From an uncultured Gemmatimonadota bacterium (GTDB lineage: Bacteria > Gemmatimonadota > Gemmatimonadetes > Gemmatimonadales > Gemmatimonadaceae): a DNA stretch of 64,000 nucleotides. Under the pieces are notes generated by a model that was not told the DNA's origin, searched no databases, and was given only the letters and a program-made list of their open reading frames with translations. The DNA lies in contig CAIRYG010000002.1 of the NCBI GenBank assembly GCA_903882745.1, forward strand, positions 219,020 through 283,019, given 5' to 3'. Positions within the stretch are counted from its first letter, which is position 1; every line of letters begins with the position of its first letter. Position numbers and translations under genes: made by a program. Below, piece after piece: positions 34,740 through 43,992 of this stretch.

Positions 34740-35545
34740 TGCGGGACCTGTTTTCGATCTTCGTTGGCCCACTTGAAGAAAATGATTGTGGCTGCAAAGA
34801 AAATCAGGCCGAGTCCACCCAACTCCATCACACTTCCGGCGAGCTTTTGATCGGAGAGGGCATCAATCAGCGGGAAGGGCGGCGCCATCTCGTAGATCCC
34901 GTACAGCGGGAACTCTGCCGAGACGAGGATCATCGCGACCAGCGTATGAAAGAGCGTGCCGAGCAGCAGATAGAGCAGTTTCAGCGGCAACGGGAACTTC
35001 CCGTGATTCGGCACGGGCACAATAATCGACCACCAGAAGAGCAACCCGCCCACGAGCCATGCGCTGTCGATCACAAAAGCGCCGAACGGGTACTTCATGT
35101 AGCCGTCCACGACCTTCGGCGTGTGCGTGACCGCCACAATCACATTGAACAGGATGGCAGCGACCAGCGGCGTTGTGAGCAGGCGGCCGAGTCTTGCGGG
35201 TAGTCCTGACCAGGGTGCACGCGCCGCTTTCTCGATGATAGCGATGCGGAGCCCGTAGAGGAGCAAGGGCGCGGCGAGCAACGCGGTCATCAGGAACTGA
35301 ATGGCATGGGCGAACGACAAGTACCCGGCGGCGAGTGGTCCGAGTGGCCAGTCGAGCGCGACCCAGAGGGAGGCCAGCCCGCCGATGAGTGCGGCACGGT
35401 GCCCAAAGGACATCCGGCGCCAGGGCTCGCCGCGTACCAGTGACACCACGATTGCGATTGCGGCCGCGACAAAGAGCCACACGCCTGGGTATGCGACCCA
35501 GCGCCAGCTCCATTGCGTGCCTTGTGCGGAACACCACCATTGCAT
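34736..35545 (-). CDS. ctaG: CtaG-type cytochrome c oxidase assembly factor (Caa3_CtaG)
   Basis: A 269-residue membrane protein with about seven hydrophobic segments. It has the family stretches YLSFAHAIQFLMTALLAAPLLLYGL (near 72) and HTLVAMILVSAEFPLYGIYE (near 205), with conserved histidines at membrane faces that could hold copper. The Bacillus CtaG family assists assembly of CuB or CuA centres in caa3-type oxidases. ATG at 35545 is used; no better start lies between it and the Sco-PCuAC stop. It is followed directly by nadB. Confidence 0.87.
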   Translation of the reverse strand: MQWWCSAQGTQWSWRWVAYPGVWLFVAAAIAIVVSLVRGEPWRRMSFGHRAALIGGLASLWVALDWPLGPLAAGYLSFAHAIQFLMTALLAAPLLLYGLRIAIIEKAARAPWSGLPARLGRLLTTPLVAAILFNVIVAVTHTPKVVDGYMKYPFGAFVIDSAWLVGGLLFWWSIIVPVPNHGKFPLPLKLLYLLLGTLFHTLVAMILVSAEFPLYGIYEMAPPFPLIDALSDQKLAGSVMELGGLGLIFFAATIIFFKWANEDRKQVPQ

Positions 35546-35576
35546 GCGAGTCGTTCTCAGTCGCGGGAAGGGACAG

Positions 35577-36674
35577 TCATCGGCGCACGGGCGCTGCCGT
35601 GGCGGTGTCGAGATCGGCATAAGTGATCACCGAGACCTCGGTGGTCACCACTCCGCCATGAGCGAAGCGCACAAGCAGTCGAAAGCGTTCCCCACGAGTA
35701 TAGACGCGGGCCGGCTTCTCGATCATGACGTGGGCGCCCCCTGGGGCGAGGCGCATCGTAGCGCCTGCGGCCAGCGGATACGCTGACGTCGCAACCATCC
35801 GCATCGCGCCAGAGGCCAGGTCGTGAAGGTGCTCGTGCATCGTGGCAATGCCTGCGCCTGGGACTTGCACCGCGACGACAGAGTCGGCGGTGGCACCCCG
35901 GTTGCGGGCGGTAAAATAGAGCGCCGCGGGTGCATCGCCGATCGGCATCACGAGATACGCGCGCTCCACCGAAAGCGTGGCTGCGGCGGTGCCGCGCGCG
36001 AGGAGCTTGGGGATCTCACGCGCCCACTCGGTTTGGCGAGTGCCGAACGGAAACATCACGTGCGCACTGTCGTCCTCGGTGAACACCACCACCGGCGCCG
36101 AATGGGTCACGACGGGAGCACCGGCCGAGTCCTTGGACAGGATGGCCGCGGCAAAATTGACGCTCTTCTGGGCACTATCAATCGCGGAGCGGCGGCCCGT
36201 AAGCCCTACGTAGCTCGGATTGAAGGCATCTAAGAACTTCCGGAGCACGCTGGCAGAATCACGATCGGGGTCGACGGTCACAAACACCACCCGCGTCCGC
36301 GCCCGGTCGGCGGTGGTCAGTTTCTCAAGCGCCGCCGTCATGTTGGCGAGGTGCACCGGGCAGACGTCGGGACAATGCGTGTACCCGAACAGCAGAAAGG
36401 TCAGCGTGCCGGCCGTCTCCTTCTGGAATTCGAAGGGGCGCCCGTCGGTCGTGGTCAGCGTAAACGACGGGCGCGGCAGGGCGATCGCGACCGCGGTGGA
36501 GTCGGCGGCCGGCGGGACGGGCTTGTCCGAGCGGCTGCAGGCCGTGAGGAGGCAGGCCAGGGCCAACGCCAGGGCCACTACGGGTCCCAACGCCCGAGCG
36601 GCGAGAGTCGCGCGGCGCCCCGCCGAGGGGGCGGGCAGGCGGCGGGTGGTGGCGGTCGAACGCATCGGTGGCAT
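35577..36674 (-). CDS. Fusion of a Sco/SenC copper chaperone with a PCu(A)C copper chaperone
   Basis: A 365-residue lipoprotein: lipobox LLTAC near 46. Residues about 60-225 are a Sco domain with the copper ligands CPDVC (C101, C105) and H191. Residues about 235-345 are a PCu(A)C domain with the exact copper motif H282-x10-M293-x21-H315-x-M317. Both normally act as separate periplasmic proteins to build the CuA centre of cytochrome c oxidase; PCu(A)C delivers Cu(I) and Sco acts as thiol reductase or copper donor. Start is ATG 36674 (AGGGG nearby) with ATG 36665 an alternative. ctaG follows 31 bases downstream. Confidence 0.9.
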   Translation of the reverse strand: MPPMRSTATTRRLPAPSAGRRATLAARALGPVVALALALACLLTACSRSDKPVPPAADSTAVAIALPRPSFTLTTTDGRPFEFQKETAGTLTFLLFGYTHCPDVCPVHLANMTAALEKLTTADRARTRVVFVTVDPDRDSASVLRKFLDAFNPSYVGLTGRRSAIDSAQKSVNFAAAILSKDSAGAPVVTHSAPVVVFTEDDSAHVMFPFGTRQTEWAREIPKLLARGTAAATLSVERAYLVMPIGDAPAALYFTARNRGATADSVVAVQVPGAGIATMHEHLHDLASGAMRMVATSAYPLAAGATMRLAPGGAHVMIEKPARVYTRGERFRLLVRFAHGGVVTTEVSVITYADLDTATAAPVRR

Positions 36675-36751
36675 CGCCCCTGAAATCTAGCGAGAGTTTC
36701 GGGTCCGGACTGCTTGCACACCCCTGCGAAATCAGCGAACGTATCCCTCTT

Positions 36752-37789
36752 ATGCGTCGAATCCTTACGGTCGTGGGCGTGCTACTCGCCGTCCATATCG
36801 CGCTGTTATTCGTCCGCCCCTCGGGTGCGGCGGTACCTCCCACGGGCACAGGCCTCAACGTGGGGGTCGTCTTCGACCTCGGCGGCCGTGGCGACAAGTC
36901 GTTCAATGACGGGGCCTACGTGGGGGCGATGCGGGCCGCCGAGAAGCTCGGGGCGCACGTGCGGTTTGTTGAACCTGGCGAAGGGTCGGACCGTGAGGCG
37001 GGGCTTCGGTTGCTCGCCGCTGAGGGAATGGACCTCGTAATTGGGGTCGGGTTCATCTTTACGGATGACCTGACCGAGCTGGCCAAGGAATACCCCGCCG
37101 TGGCGTTCGCCGGCGTCGACTACGCCGTGTCGATCGACAAGGACGGCCAGGTCGTGCAGCCGCCCAAGAACATGGCCGCGCTCAAGTTCCGCGAGGAGCA
37201 GGGGTCGTTCTTGGTCGGGGCAATTGCAGCGCTGGTAGGCAACTCCAAGAAGATGGGCTTCGTGGGCGGCATGGACTCGCCCCTGATTCATAAGTTCGAA
37301 GCTGGATACCGGGCGGGTGTGAAGGCCGTGTGCGCCGACTGCGAGGTGATTGCGCAGTACGCCGGCGTGACGCCCGAAGCGTTCAGGAATCCCGGGCGCG
37401 GCAAGGAACTCGCGCTCAGCCAGTATCAGCAGGGGGTGAACGTCATCTACCACGCCTCCGGCTCGACCGGACTCGGCGTGTTCGAAGCCGCTCGTACGCT
37501 GAATAAGTACGGCATCGGGGTGGACGCCGATCAGTACAAAGAAGCGCCGGGACGCGTACTCACGTCGATGGTGAAGCGCGTAGACAACGCGGTGTATGAC
37601 GTGATTTCGCGCGTGAAGGACAAGTCGTTTACTGGGGGCATCTACAACTTTGGTCTCGCCGAGGACGGCGTGGGCTACGTGTACGACACGAACAACAAGG
37701 CGCTGATTTCTGACGCGGTGCGCGCGCGCATTGAGGCGCTGAAGGCCGATATTGTCGCAGGCCGTATCTCTGTCCCGAGCAGCCGATGA
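36752..37789 (+). CDS. BMP-family basic membrane lipoprotein, ABC nucleoside-binding protein
   Basis: A 345-residue substrate-binding protein of the PnrA/BMP family, which binds purine nucleosides. A hydrophobic N-terminus (MRRILTVVGVLLAVHIALLF) exports or anchors it; there is no lipobox cysteine. Family segments: GVVFDLGGRGDKSFND (near 35), DLVIGVGFIFTDDL, EQGSFLVGAIAA, GFVGGMDSPLIHKFEAGY and VIYHASGSTGLGVFEAA. The C-terminal domain ends with DIVAGRISVPSS. It heads a four-gene importer and its stop overlaps the ATPase start as ATGA. Confidence 0.93.
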   Translation: MRRILTVVGVLLAVHIALLFVRPSGAAVPPTGTGLNVGVVFDLGGRGDKSFNDGAYVGAMRAAEKLGAHVRFVEPGEGSDREAGLRLLAAEGMDLVIGVGFIFTDDLTELAKEYPAVAFAGVDYAVSIDKDGQVVQPPKNMAALKFREEQGSFLVGAIAALVGNSKKMGFVGGMDSPLIHKFEAGYRAGVKAVCADCEVIAQYAGVTPEAFRNPGRGKELALSQYQQGVNVIYHASGSTGLGVFEAARTLNKYGIGVDADQYKEAPGRVLTSMVKRVDNAVYDVISRVKDKSFTGGIYNFGLAEDGVGYVYDTNNKALISDAVRARIEALKADIVAGRISVPSSR

Positions 37790-39342
37790 GCGCCCCCTTG
37801 AGCGCCCCGAACGACACGAAGGCCTTGGCGGTCCGCATGACCGGGATCGATAAACGGTTCGGGCCCGTACGGGCGAACCGCGGCGCATCGCTCGAGGTGC
37901 GTCAGGGGGAGATCCACGCGCTGGTGGGAGAAAACGGCGCGGGAAAGTCGACCTTGATGAAAATGCTCGCCGGGATGTTCGCGCCCGACGGTGGCACAAT
38001 CGAGGTTGGCGGCCGCGACGTGACCGGCTGGAGCACGGCACAGGCTATTGGTACCGGCGTGGGGATGGTGCATCAGCACTTCATGCTCGTGCCGACGCTG
38101 ACGGTAGCGGAAAATGTGGTACTTGGTCGCGAACCGGTGAGCGTTGCGACCTTTGATGCCGCACGCGCGATCCGTGAGGTCGAATCGCTCTGCGAGCAGA
38201 GCGGACTCCAAGTGCCGGCGGATCGCCTGGTCGCCGACCTCTCAGTTGGCGAAGCACAGCGCGTAGAAATCCTCAAGACGCTGTATCGCGGCGCACGCAT
38301 CCTACTGCTCGATGAACCCACCGCGGTGCTGTCGCCGCCGGAAGTGACCGAGCTCTGGAACGTCTTGCGACGCGTGCGCGATGGTGGCGCCACGATCATC
38401 CTGATCACACACAAGCTCGACGAAGTCATGAACGTCACCGAGAACATCACGGTGATGCGCCAAGGCGAAACGGTGGCCCGTATGGCTACGCGCGACACGA
38501 GCCCCGAAGGGATCGCGAAAGCGATGGTCGGCCGCGACGTCGACCTCGGCGTGAAGGTCGCCCATGGTGGCGCACGCGCGATGGGTGCGCCGGCGCTCCA
38601 CGTGAAAAATCTCGTGGTTCGCGGCGCTCGTGTGGAACGCGCCGTGAACGATGTCTCGTTCGCCATCCAGCCCGGCGAGATCCTCGGCATCGCGGGCGTC
38701 GAAGGCAACGGACAGACCGAACTACTCGAAGCGCTCGCTGGATTGCGTCCCGCCGTGAGTGGCGCGATGTCACTGGGCGGGCGCGACATCACGGCGTTGA
38801 GCGTTCGCGATCGCGGCGACGCTGGACTCTCGCATATCCCTGAGGATCGGCATCGTCGCGGGCTCATTCTCGACTACACCATTGCCGACAACCTGATCCT
38901 GGGACAGCAGCATCGCTTCACGAGCGGCGCCGCCATGGACGGAGCGGCGGTGATGGCGCATGCGCAGTCCAAGATCGCGGAGTACGATATCCGACCGACC
39001 GATCCGCTGCTTGCGGCCCGAACCCTTTCTGGCGGGAATCAACAGAAGATTGTGATTGCCCGTGAGATGTCGCGGCCGTTCGTTGCGCTGCTCGCGGCCC
39101 AGCCGACGCGCGGTGTGGACGTGGGTGCCATTGAGTTCATCCACGGCGAGCTTCGCAAAGCGCGCGAGGCCGGCAAAGCCATACTCCTCGTCAGTGCGGA
39201 GTTACGAGAGGTGCTGAGCTTGTCGGATCGCATTGCCGTGATGTACGGCGGGAAGATTGTGACGGTGCTCAACCGCGCCGATGCAAGCGAAGAAATCCTT
39301 GGCCCCTTCATGACGGGCGCACGTCGCGAGGTGACCGCATGA
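37786..39342 (+). CDS. ABC nucleoside importer, double ATP-binding subunit
   Basis: A 518-residue protein with two ATPase domains in series. The first has Walker A GENGAGKST (48-56), signature LSVGEAQ and Walker B ILLLDEPTAVLSP. The second has a degenerate Walker A (VEGNGQTE), signature LSGGNQQK and Walker B RPFVALLAAQPTRGVD. This asymmetry, with one normal and one weakened site, is usual for sugar and nucleoside importers of the BmpA/RbsA type. Overlaps of 4 bases with both neighbours. Confidence 0.95.
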   Translation: MSAPLSAPNDTKALAVRMTGIDKRFGPVRANRGASLEVRQGEIHALVGENGAGKSTLMKMLAGMFAPDGGTIEVGGRDVTGWSTAQAIGTGVGMVHQHFMLVPTLTVAENVVLGREPVSVATFDAARAIREVESLCEQSGLQVPADRLVADLSVGEAQRVEILKTLYRGARILLLDEPTAVLSPPEVTELWNVLRRVRDGGATIILITHKLDEVMNVTENITVMRQGETVARMATRDTSPEGIAKAMVGRDVDLGVKVAHGGARAMGAPALHVKNLVVRGARVERAVNDVSFAIQPGEILGIAGVEGNGQTELLEALAGLRPAVSGAMSLGGRDITALSVRDRGDAGLSHIPEDRHRRGLILDYTIADNLILGQQHRFTSGAAMDGAAVMAHAQSKIAEYDIRPTDPLLAARTLSGGNQQKIVIAREMSRPFVALLAAQPTRGVDVGAIEFIHGELRKAREAGKAILLVSAELREVLSLSDRIAVMYGGKIVTVLNRADASEEILGPFMTGARREVTA

Positions 39343-40409
39343 ACGCCACCCTGAAACGCACCATCGAAGAGGCGGTGCTGCCGCCGCTCGTCGCGCTGGT
39401 CGTCGCGCTGATTGTCGGCGATCTCCTCATTCTCGCCTACGGCCAAGCACCCAGCGCGGTGTGGCGCTTATTGATCGATGGCACGTGGGGCAATGCGTAC
39501 GGCTTCGGCCAAGTGCTCTACAAAGCCACGACGCTCACCTGCACCGGACTCGCGGTGGCAATGTCGCTACGAGCCGGGCTGTTCAACATCGGAGCCGAAG
39601 GGCAGCTCGCTGCCGGTGGTTTTGGAGCGGGACTCGCGGGGCTGGCACTGCCAGCCGGCACACCGGCGTTCCTCGCCGTTCCGATCTGCGTGATGGCCGC
39701 GATGCTCTGTGGCGGACTGGTCGGCGCCGTCCCGGGAGCGCTTCGCGCAAAGTTCGGCGCGCACGAAGTGATCGTGACGATCATGCTCAACTTTATTGTG
39801 CTTGCCCTGCTCAACTATTTCGTCTCGGCCAAGCTCCACGTCCCTGAGACCTTGCATACCCCTGGAGTGCATGCGGGCGGGCTTCCGCGCCTCTCAAACC
39901 TCATTGGCGTGTTTCACGGGTCGGCGGCGAACTGGACCATCGTGATCGTCGCACTCGCGGCGGTCGCCGCCTGGTGGTTCCTGTTCAAGACGCGTGCGGG
40001 CTACGAACTGCGGGCGGTTGGGCTTCAGCCGGACGCCGCCGAGTACGCGGGCGTGAACGTCGGGATCACCTGGCGCAACGCGCTCATCGTGAGCGGCGCG
40101 CTCGCCGGACTCGGCGGCATCAACTTTGTGCTCGGCTACAAGGGCTACTACGAGGATGGCTTCTCCGGTGGCGCTGGCTTTCTTGGCATTGCGGTCGCGC
40201 TCGTCGGGCGGAATCATCCGCTTGGCGTCGTGATTGCGGCGCTGTTCTTTGCGACGCTCTCGCAGGGTGGATTGGCGATCAACGCGATGGTGCCCAAGCA
40301 GATTGTCGAAGCCTTGCAGGGCATCGTGATTGTCGCGGTGGCGACGTCGGTCCCTGAAGTACGGCGAATCCTGCGCAATGCGGTCTCCAAATCTGGAGGG
40401 CAGCACTGA
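39339..40409 (+). CDS. ABC nucleoside importer, permease subunit 1
   Basis: A 356-residue inner-membrane permease of the branched-chain/ribose-type family with about nine hydrophobic segments. LFNIGAEGQLAAGGFGAGLAG (near 84) and GLQPDAAEYAGVNV are family signatures, followed by SGALAGLGGINFVLGYKGYYEDGFSGG. It forms a heterodimer with the next gene product. Start overlaps the ATPase stop, and the stop overlaps the next start (TGATG). Confidence 0.93.
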   Translation: MNATLKRTIEEAVLPPLVALVVALIVGDLLILAYGQAPSAVWRLLIDGTWGNAYGFGQVLYKATTLTCTGLAVAMSLRAGLFNIGAEGQLAAGGFGAGLAGLALPAGTPAFLAVPICVMAAMLCGGLVGAVPGALRAKFGAHEVIVTIMLNFIVLALLNYFVSAKLHVPETLHTPGVHAGGLPRLSNLIGVFHGSAANWTIVIVALAAVAAWWFLFKTRAGYELRAVGLQPDAAEYAGVNVGITWRNALIVSGALAGLGGINFVLGYKGYYEDGFSGGAGFLGIAVALVGRNHPLGVVIAALFFATLSQGGLAINAMVPKQIVEALQGIVIVAVATSVPEVRRILRNAVSKSGGQH

Positions 40410-41287
40410 TGGGCGCCCTGCTCTTCTTTGCACAGACGGTTCGCATTGCGATTCCCTACCTGTTCGCGGCGGCCGGTGGCGCGCTCGCTGAGCGGGCGGG
40501 GGTGGTAAGCCTCACCCTCGAAGGGTTCATGCTCGGCGGCGCCTTTGGCGCGGTGCTTGGCTCGTACTACACACACAGCGCATGGATCGGGCTCGTGGTG
40601 GGTGTGGCGTGGGGGCTGGGGCTCGCTGCCGTGCACGCGGTGTCGGCGATTCGCTTCAAGGCCGACCAGATTGTTGTCGGCGTGGCGATCAACCTGTTCA
40701 CGGTCGGCATCACCCGTTTCTTCCTCCAGCTCGCCTTTGGGTCGAGCTCCAACTCACCGCGCGTGGCTGGGTTCGGTGGCGACGGGGTTGCAGGTGCCGC
40801 CGGATTCCTCACGAACCCGCTGATTTGGATGGGCGTGCTGGTGATGCCCGTCGTGTGGTGGATTGTCCAGAAGACCACGTTCGGCCTTCGCGTGCGTGCG
40901 GTCGGCGAACATCCGATGGCTGCCGCGAGTGTCGGCGTGCCAGTGAATCGCGTGCGATATGTGGCCGTGCTCGCCTCTGGTGCGCTCGCCGCACTGGGCG
41001 GCGTGTATCTCGCACTCGACCAGCATCAGTTCACCGACTCGATGACCGCAGGGCGCGGGTTCATTGCGCTCGCGGCGGTGATTTTCGGACGATGGGATCC
41101 GCTCCGCGCGGGGCTCGCCTGCCTCCTGTTCGCTGCGGCCGAGACGCTGCAGATCCAGCTGCAAGCGGCGCAACTGATTCCGTCGCAGTTTGTCGCCATG
41201 ATCCCCTACGTGCTGACGATTATTGCCGTCGCCGGCGTGGTGGGGCGTTCGCGCGCTCCTGCCGCGCTGGGCCGAACCGAAGACTAG
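40409..41287 (+). CDS. ABC nucleoside importer, permease subunit 2
   Basis: A 292-residue membrane permease, partner of the preceding gene. Family segments: AERAGVVSLTLEGFMLGGAFGA (near 27), VGEHPMAAASVGVPVNRVRYVAV and LASGALAALGGVYLALDQHQFTDSMTAGRGFIALAAVIFGRW (in part). The four genes from 36,752 together make a full BMP-type importer, likely for purine nucleosides, with nothing missing. A hairpin lies 8 bases after the stop. Confidence 0.93.
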   Translation: MGALLFFAQTVRIAIPYLFAAAGGALAERAGVVSLTLEGFMLGGAFGAVLGSYYTHSAWIGLVVGVAWGLGLAAVHAVSAIRFKADQIVVGVAINLFTVGITRFFLQLAFGSSSNSPRVAGFGGDGVAGAAGFLTNPLIWMGVLVMPVVWWIVQKTTFGLRVRAVGEHPMAAASVGVPVNRVRYVAVLASGALAALGGVYLALDQHQFTDSMTAGRGFIALAAVIFGRWDPLRAGLACLLFAAAETLQIQLQAAQLIPSQFVAMIPYVLTIIAVAGVVGRSRAPAALGRTED

Positions 41288-41294
41288 CCCTGCG

Positions 41295-41334
41295 TCGTCG
41301 GCCGGTGTGCTCGGAAGGTATGTTCGGCCGACGA
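41295..41334 (+). terminator. Hairpin after the nucleoside importer operon
   Basis: A 10-bp perfect stem TCGTCGGCCG/CGGCCGACGA with a 20-base loop. No T tract follows, so this may need Rho or protect the 3' end. Confidence 0.5.
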
Positions 41335-41463
41335 GCCTCGCACCTCATTTCAGCGCTCACCACGGGTTACGGTAACGCTCCACGAGCGGCATCTTTCTAG
41401 TCGTTCGCTTGGCGTCCGGCCGCCCAGTATGGGTGGCCCCTCCCCTTGGTATTCTGAGGTCGT

Positions 41464-42690
41464 TTGGGAAAGCTCGTCGTCTTGATGGTCACCGCGTTTG
41501 TGGACATGGTCGGCAACCTGATGGTGTTGCCCCTGTTGCCGTTCGTGGCGAAAAGCTTTCTCGGCCATGGACCGCTGTGGACGGCACTCAATGCGATTGG
41601 GGCTGGTGGCCCTGGCGTCGTGGTCTCGCTGCTGGTGGCAATGTTCGCCGTCGCCCAACTCACCAGTGCACCCCTCTGGGGTCGCTTCTCCGACAGATAC
41701 GGCCGCCGACCGGCGCTGATGATCGGGCTGGGGTCTTCGGCGATCGCGTACGTTCTGTTTGCCTACGCGAATTCGCTTGGCCTCCTGTTCCTGCTCCGTA
41801 TCGTCCAGGGCGCAGGCGGCGGTACCGTCGGCGTGATTCAGGCCTACGTGGCCGACGCCACCAAGCCTGAGGATCGCAGCAAGGCGCTGGGCTGGCTCTC
41901 CGCGGCCACCAATGCGGGCGTCGCGCTCGGCCCCGTGCTTGGCTCAACCGCTGCGCATTTTAGCGATCGGGGGCCAGGGTTGGCGGCCGCGGCGCTGGCC
42001 AGCGTCAATATGTTCTTTGCGTGGACCTACCTCCGCGAGTCGCACGACACCAATGCGGTGCGGGCTGCAGGGAAAGTGATCACGAAGTCGAGCGTCGCCG
42101 TGCGCCGCGTGGTATCGCATTGGCGCGAGCCGGCCTCACGACTGATCTGGATTTACGCGATTACGATTGGTGCGTTCCAGGGGATGAACACAATTCTCGC
42201 GCTGTTCCTCGGCTCGAAGTTCGGCGTGGATAAAACAACGATCGGCTGGTTCTTTACCTACGTCGGGGTGATCTCGATCTTTGCGCGCGCGCTGGTGCTC
42301 GGCCGGATGGTGGATTGGCTCGGAGAGCCACAGCTGTCGCGTGTTGGCATGGTCTTACTCGCCACTGGACTCGGTACAATGCCGTTGATGCCGAGTATCC
42401 CGTGGCTGGCCGTCAGCGTGGCGTTGATCCCGTTGGGCACAGCGTTCACCTTCCCGTGTGTCACGGGGCTGCTGTCGCGCATGGTGCCTCAGCACGAGCG
42501 TGGGCTCTACATGGGGGTCCAACAGACCTTTGGCGGAGCCGCGCGGTCTATCGCGCCGATTTACGCCGGCTGGTCGTTTGACCACCTTGGCCACGGCGTG
42601 CCGTACTTCACCGCCGCTGGGGTGGTGCTTGCGACGATCAGCCTCGGCATTGGCATGGAGAAGCATGTGCCGGCCAAGGGCGTCGGCTGA
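41464..42690 (+). CDS. Major facilitator superfamily transporter (TetA/DHA1-like)
   Basis: A 408-residue twelve-helix transporter. The loop 2-3 signature is GRFSDRYGRRPALM (near 76), and motif C-like GVALGPVLGS (near 152) is typical of the DHA1 drug/H+ antiporters. The start is TTG 41464 with TGAGGT about 5 bases upstream; no ATG fits the first helix. The substrate is unknown. Its stop (42,688-42,690) abuts directly the stop of the convergent NADH dehydrogenase gene with no base between them. Confidence 0.88.
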   Translation: MGKLVVLMVTAFVDMVGNLMVLPLLPFVAKSFLGHGPLWTALNAIGAGGPGVVVSLLVAMFAVAQLTSAPLWGRFSDRYGRRPALMIGLGSSAIAYVLFAYANSLGLLFLLRIVQGAGGGTVGVIQAYVADATKPEDRSKALGWLSAATNAGVALGPVLGSTAAHFSDRGPGLAAAALASVNMFFAWTYLRESHDTNAVRAAGKVITKSSVAVRRVVSHWREPASRLIWIYAITIGAFQGMNTILALFLGSKFGVDKTTIGWFFTYVGVISIFARALVLGRMVDWLGEPQLSRVGMVLLATGLGTMPLMPSIPWLAVSVALIPLGTAFTFPCVTGLLSRMVPQHERGLYMGVQQTFGGAARSIAPIYAGWSFDHLGHGVPYFTAAGVVLATISLGIGMEKHVPAKGVG

Positions 42691-43992
42691 CTACGGGCGG
42701 GGAATCTCCCACTCTCCAGTCACGGGACTGGCCAGATTCTCGGCCTCGGTGATGAGACGCGCCCCGCGTTGATACGTCGCGAGTGCGTACGCCCATTGCA
42801 CTAAAACCGTAATGCGATTGCGGAACCCGACCAAGTACAAGATGTGGACGAAGGCCCACAGCAGCCATGCGGGGTACCCCGCAAATTTCAGCCCACCGAA
42901 CACGGCGACCGCCCGGTTCCGACCAATGGTCGCGAGATCGCCCTTGTTGAAATAGCGGAACGCCTCCGTCTTGTACCCGCGAATCAGCTTCAGAATCTGT
43001 TTCCCCGCATGGCTCCCTTCCTGATTTGCGGCAGGCGCCACTCCGGGGACCCAGTCGTTCTCACCACGGCGGACTGCGGCCAGATCGCCGGCCACGAACA
43101 CTTCGGGATGCCCAGGGACCGACAAGTCAGGCTCAACCAGCACGCGCCCAGCGCGATCTAACTTGCAGCGCAAGTCAGCGGCCAAGGGTGATGCCTGATT
43201 TCCTGCCGCCCAGAACACACCGCTGGACGCGATGAACTCGTTCCCAATGTGCACCCCATGATCATCGATCTTGGTGACGATCGAGTTGGTGCGCACCTCG
43301 ACGTCGAGGTGCTCGAGGTCGCGCGTCGCACGTGCCGAGAGGGATTCTGGAAATCCCGGGAGCACGCGAGGCCCGCCCTCGATCAGGATCACCCGCGTCT
43401 TGCTCGTGTCAATCCGCCGGAAATCGCGCTGAATGGCCTTGTGAGCGATCTCTGTAATCGTTCCGGCGAGTTCCACGCCCGTCGGGCCGCCACCGACAAT
43501 TACGAACGTCATGAGTGCGTCGCGTTCGACTGGATTCACCGCGCGCTCCGCGTGCTCAAACGCGATCAAAAAGCGGCGACGAATTTCGAGTGCGTCTTCA
43601 AGACTCTTCAAGCCAGGTGCGTGGCGCTCCCACTGATCGTTCCCGAAGTACGCGTGACGTGATCCGGTGGCGACCACGAGGTAGTCGTAGCGAATCGCAC
43701 CGACCGCGTCACTGAGATTGATCTCTTTGCGCGCGACGTCAATGGACATCACGCTGCCCAGCAAAACCGTGACGTTGCGTTGCTCACGCAACACCCATCG
43801 GATTGGCACCGTGATGTCGCTTGGCGCGAGCGATGCGGTCGCAACTTGATACAGCAGCGGCTGGAACAGGTGATGGTTGGTGCGGTCAATCAGCGTGACA
43901 TCGACGGCCGCCTCGCGGAATTCACGTGCCGCGGCAAGGCCGGCGAAGCCGCCACCTAGGATGACGATGTGGGGACGCTGCATATCGCTCAC
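42691..43992 (-). CDS. ndh: Type II NADH:quinone dehydrogenase (NDH-2)
   Basis: A 433-residue membrane-attached flavoprotein that passes electrons from NADH to quinone without pumping protons. FAD site HIVILGGGFAGLAAAREF (near 8), NAD site VIVGGGPTGVELAGTI (near 164), and VFVAGDLAAV (near 299), with APAANQEGSHAGKQI following. The C-terminal tail has the hydrophobic membrane-binding helices (FAGYPAWLLWAFVHILYLVGF). GTG at 43992 overlaps the symporter stop as GTGA, which decides the start over ATG 43983. Confidence 0.94.
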   Translation of the reverse strand: MSDMQRPHIVILGGGFAGLAAAREFREAAVDVTLIDRTNHHLFQPLLYQVATASLAPSDITVPIRWVLREQRNVTVLLGSVMSIDVARKEINLSDAVGAIRYDYLVVATGSRHAYFGNDQWERHAPGLKSLEDALEIRRRFLIAFEHAERAVNPVERDALMTFVIVGGGPTGVELAGTITEIAHKAIQRDFRRIDTSKTRVILIEGGPRVLPGFPESLSARATRDLEHLDVEVRTNSIVTKIDDHGVHIGNEFIASSGVFWAAGNQASPLAADLRCKLDRAGRVLVEPDLSVPGHPEVFVAGDLAAVRRGENDWVPGVAPAANQEGSHAGKQILKLIRGYKTEAFRYFNKGDLATIGRNRAVAVFGGLKFAGYPAWLLWAFVHILYLVGFRNRITVLVQWAYALATYQRGARLITEAENLASPVTGEWEIPRP

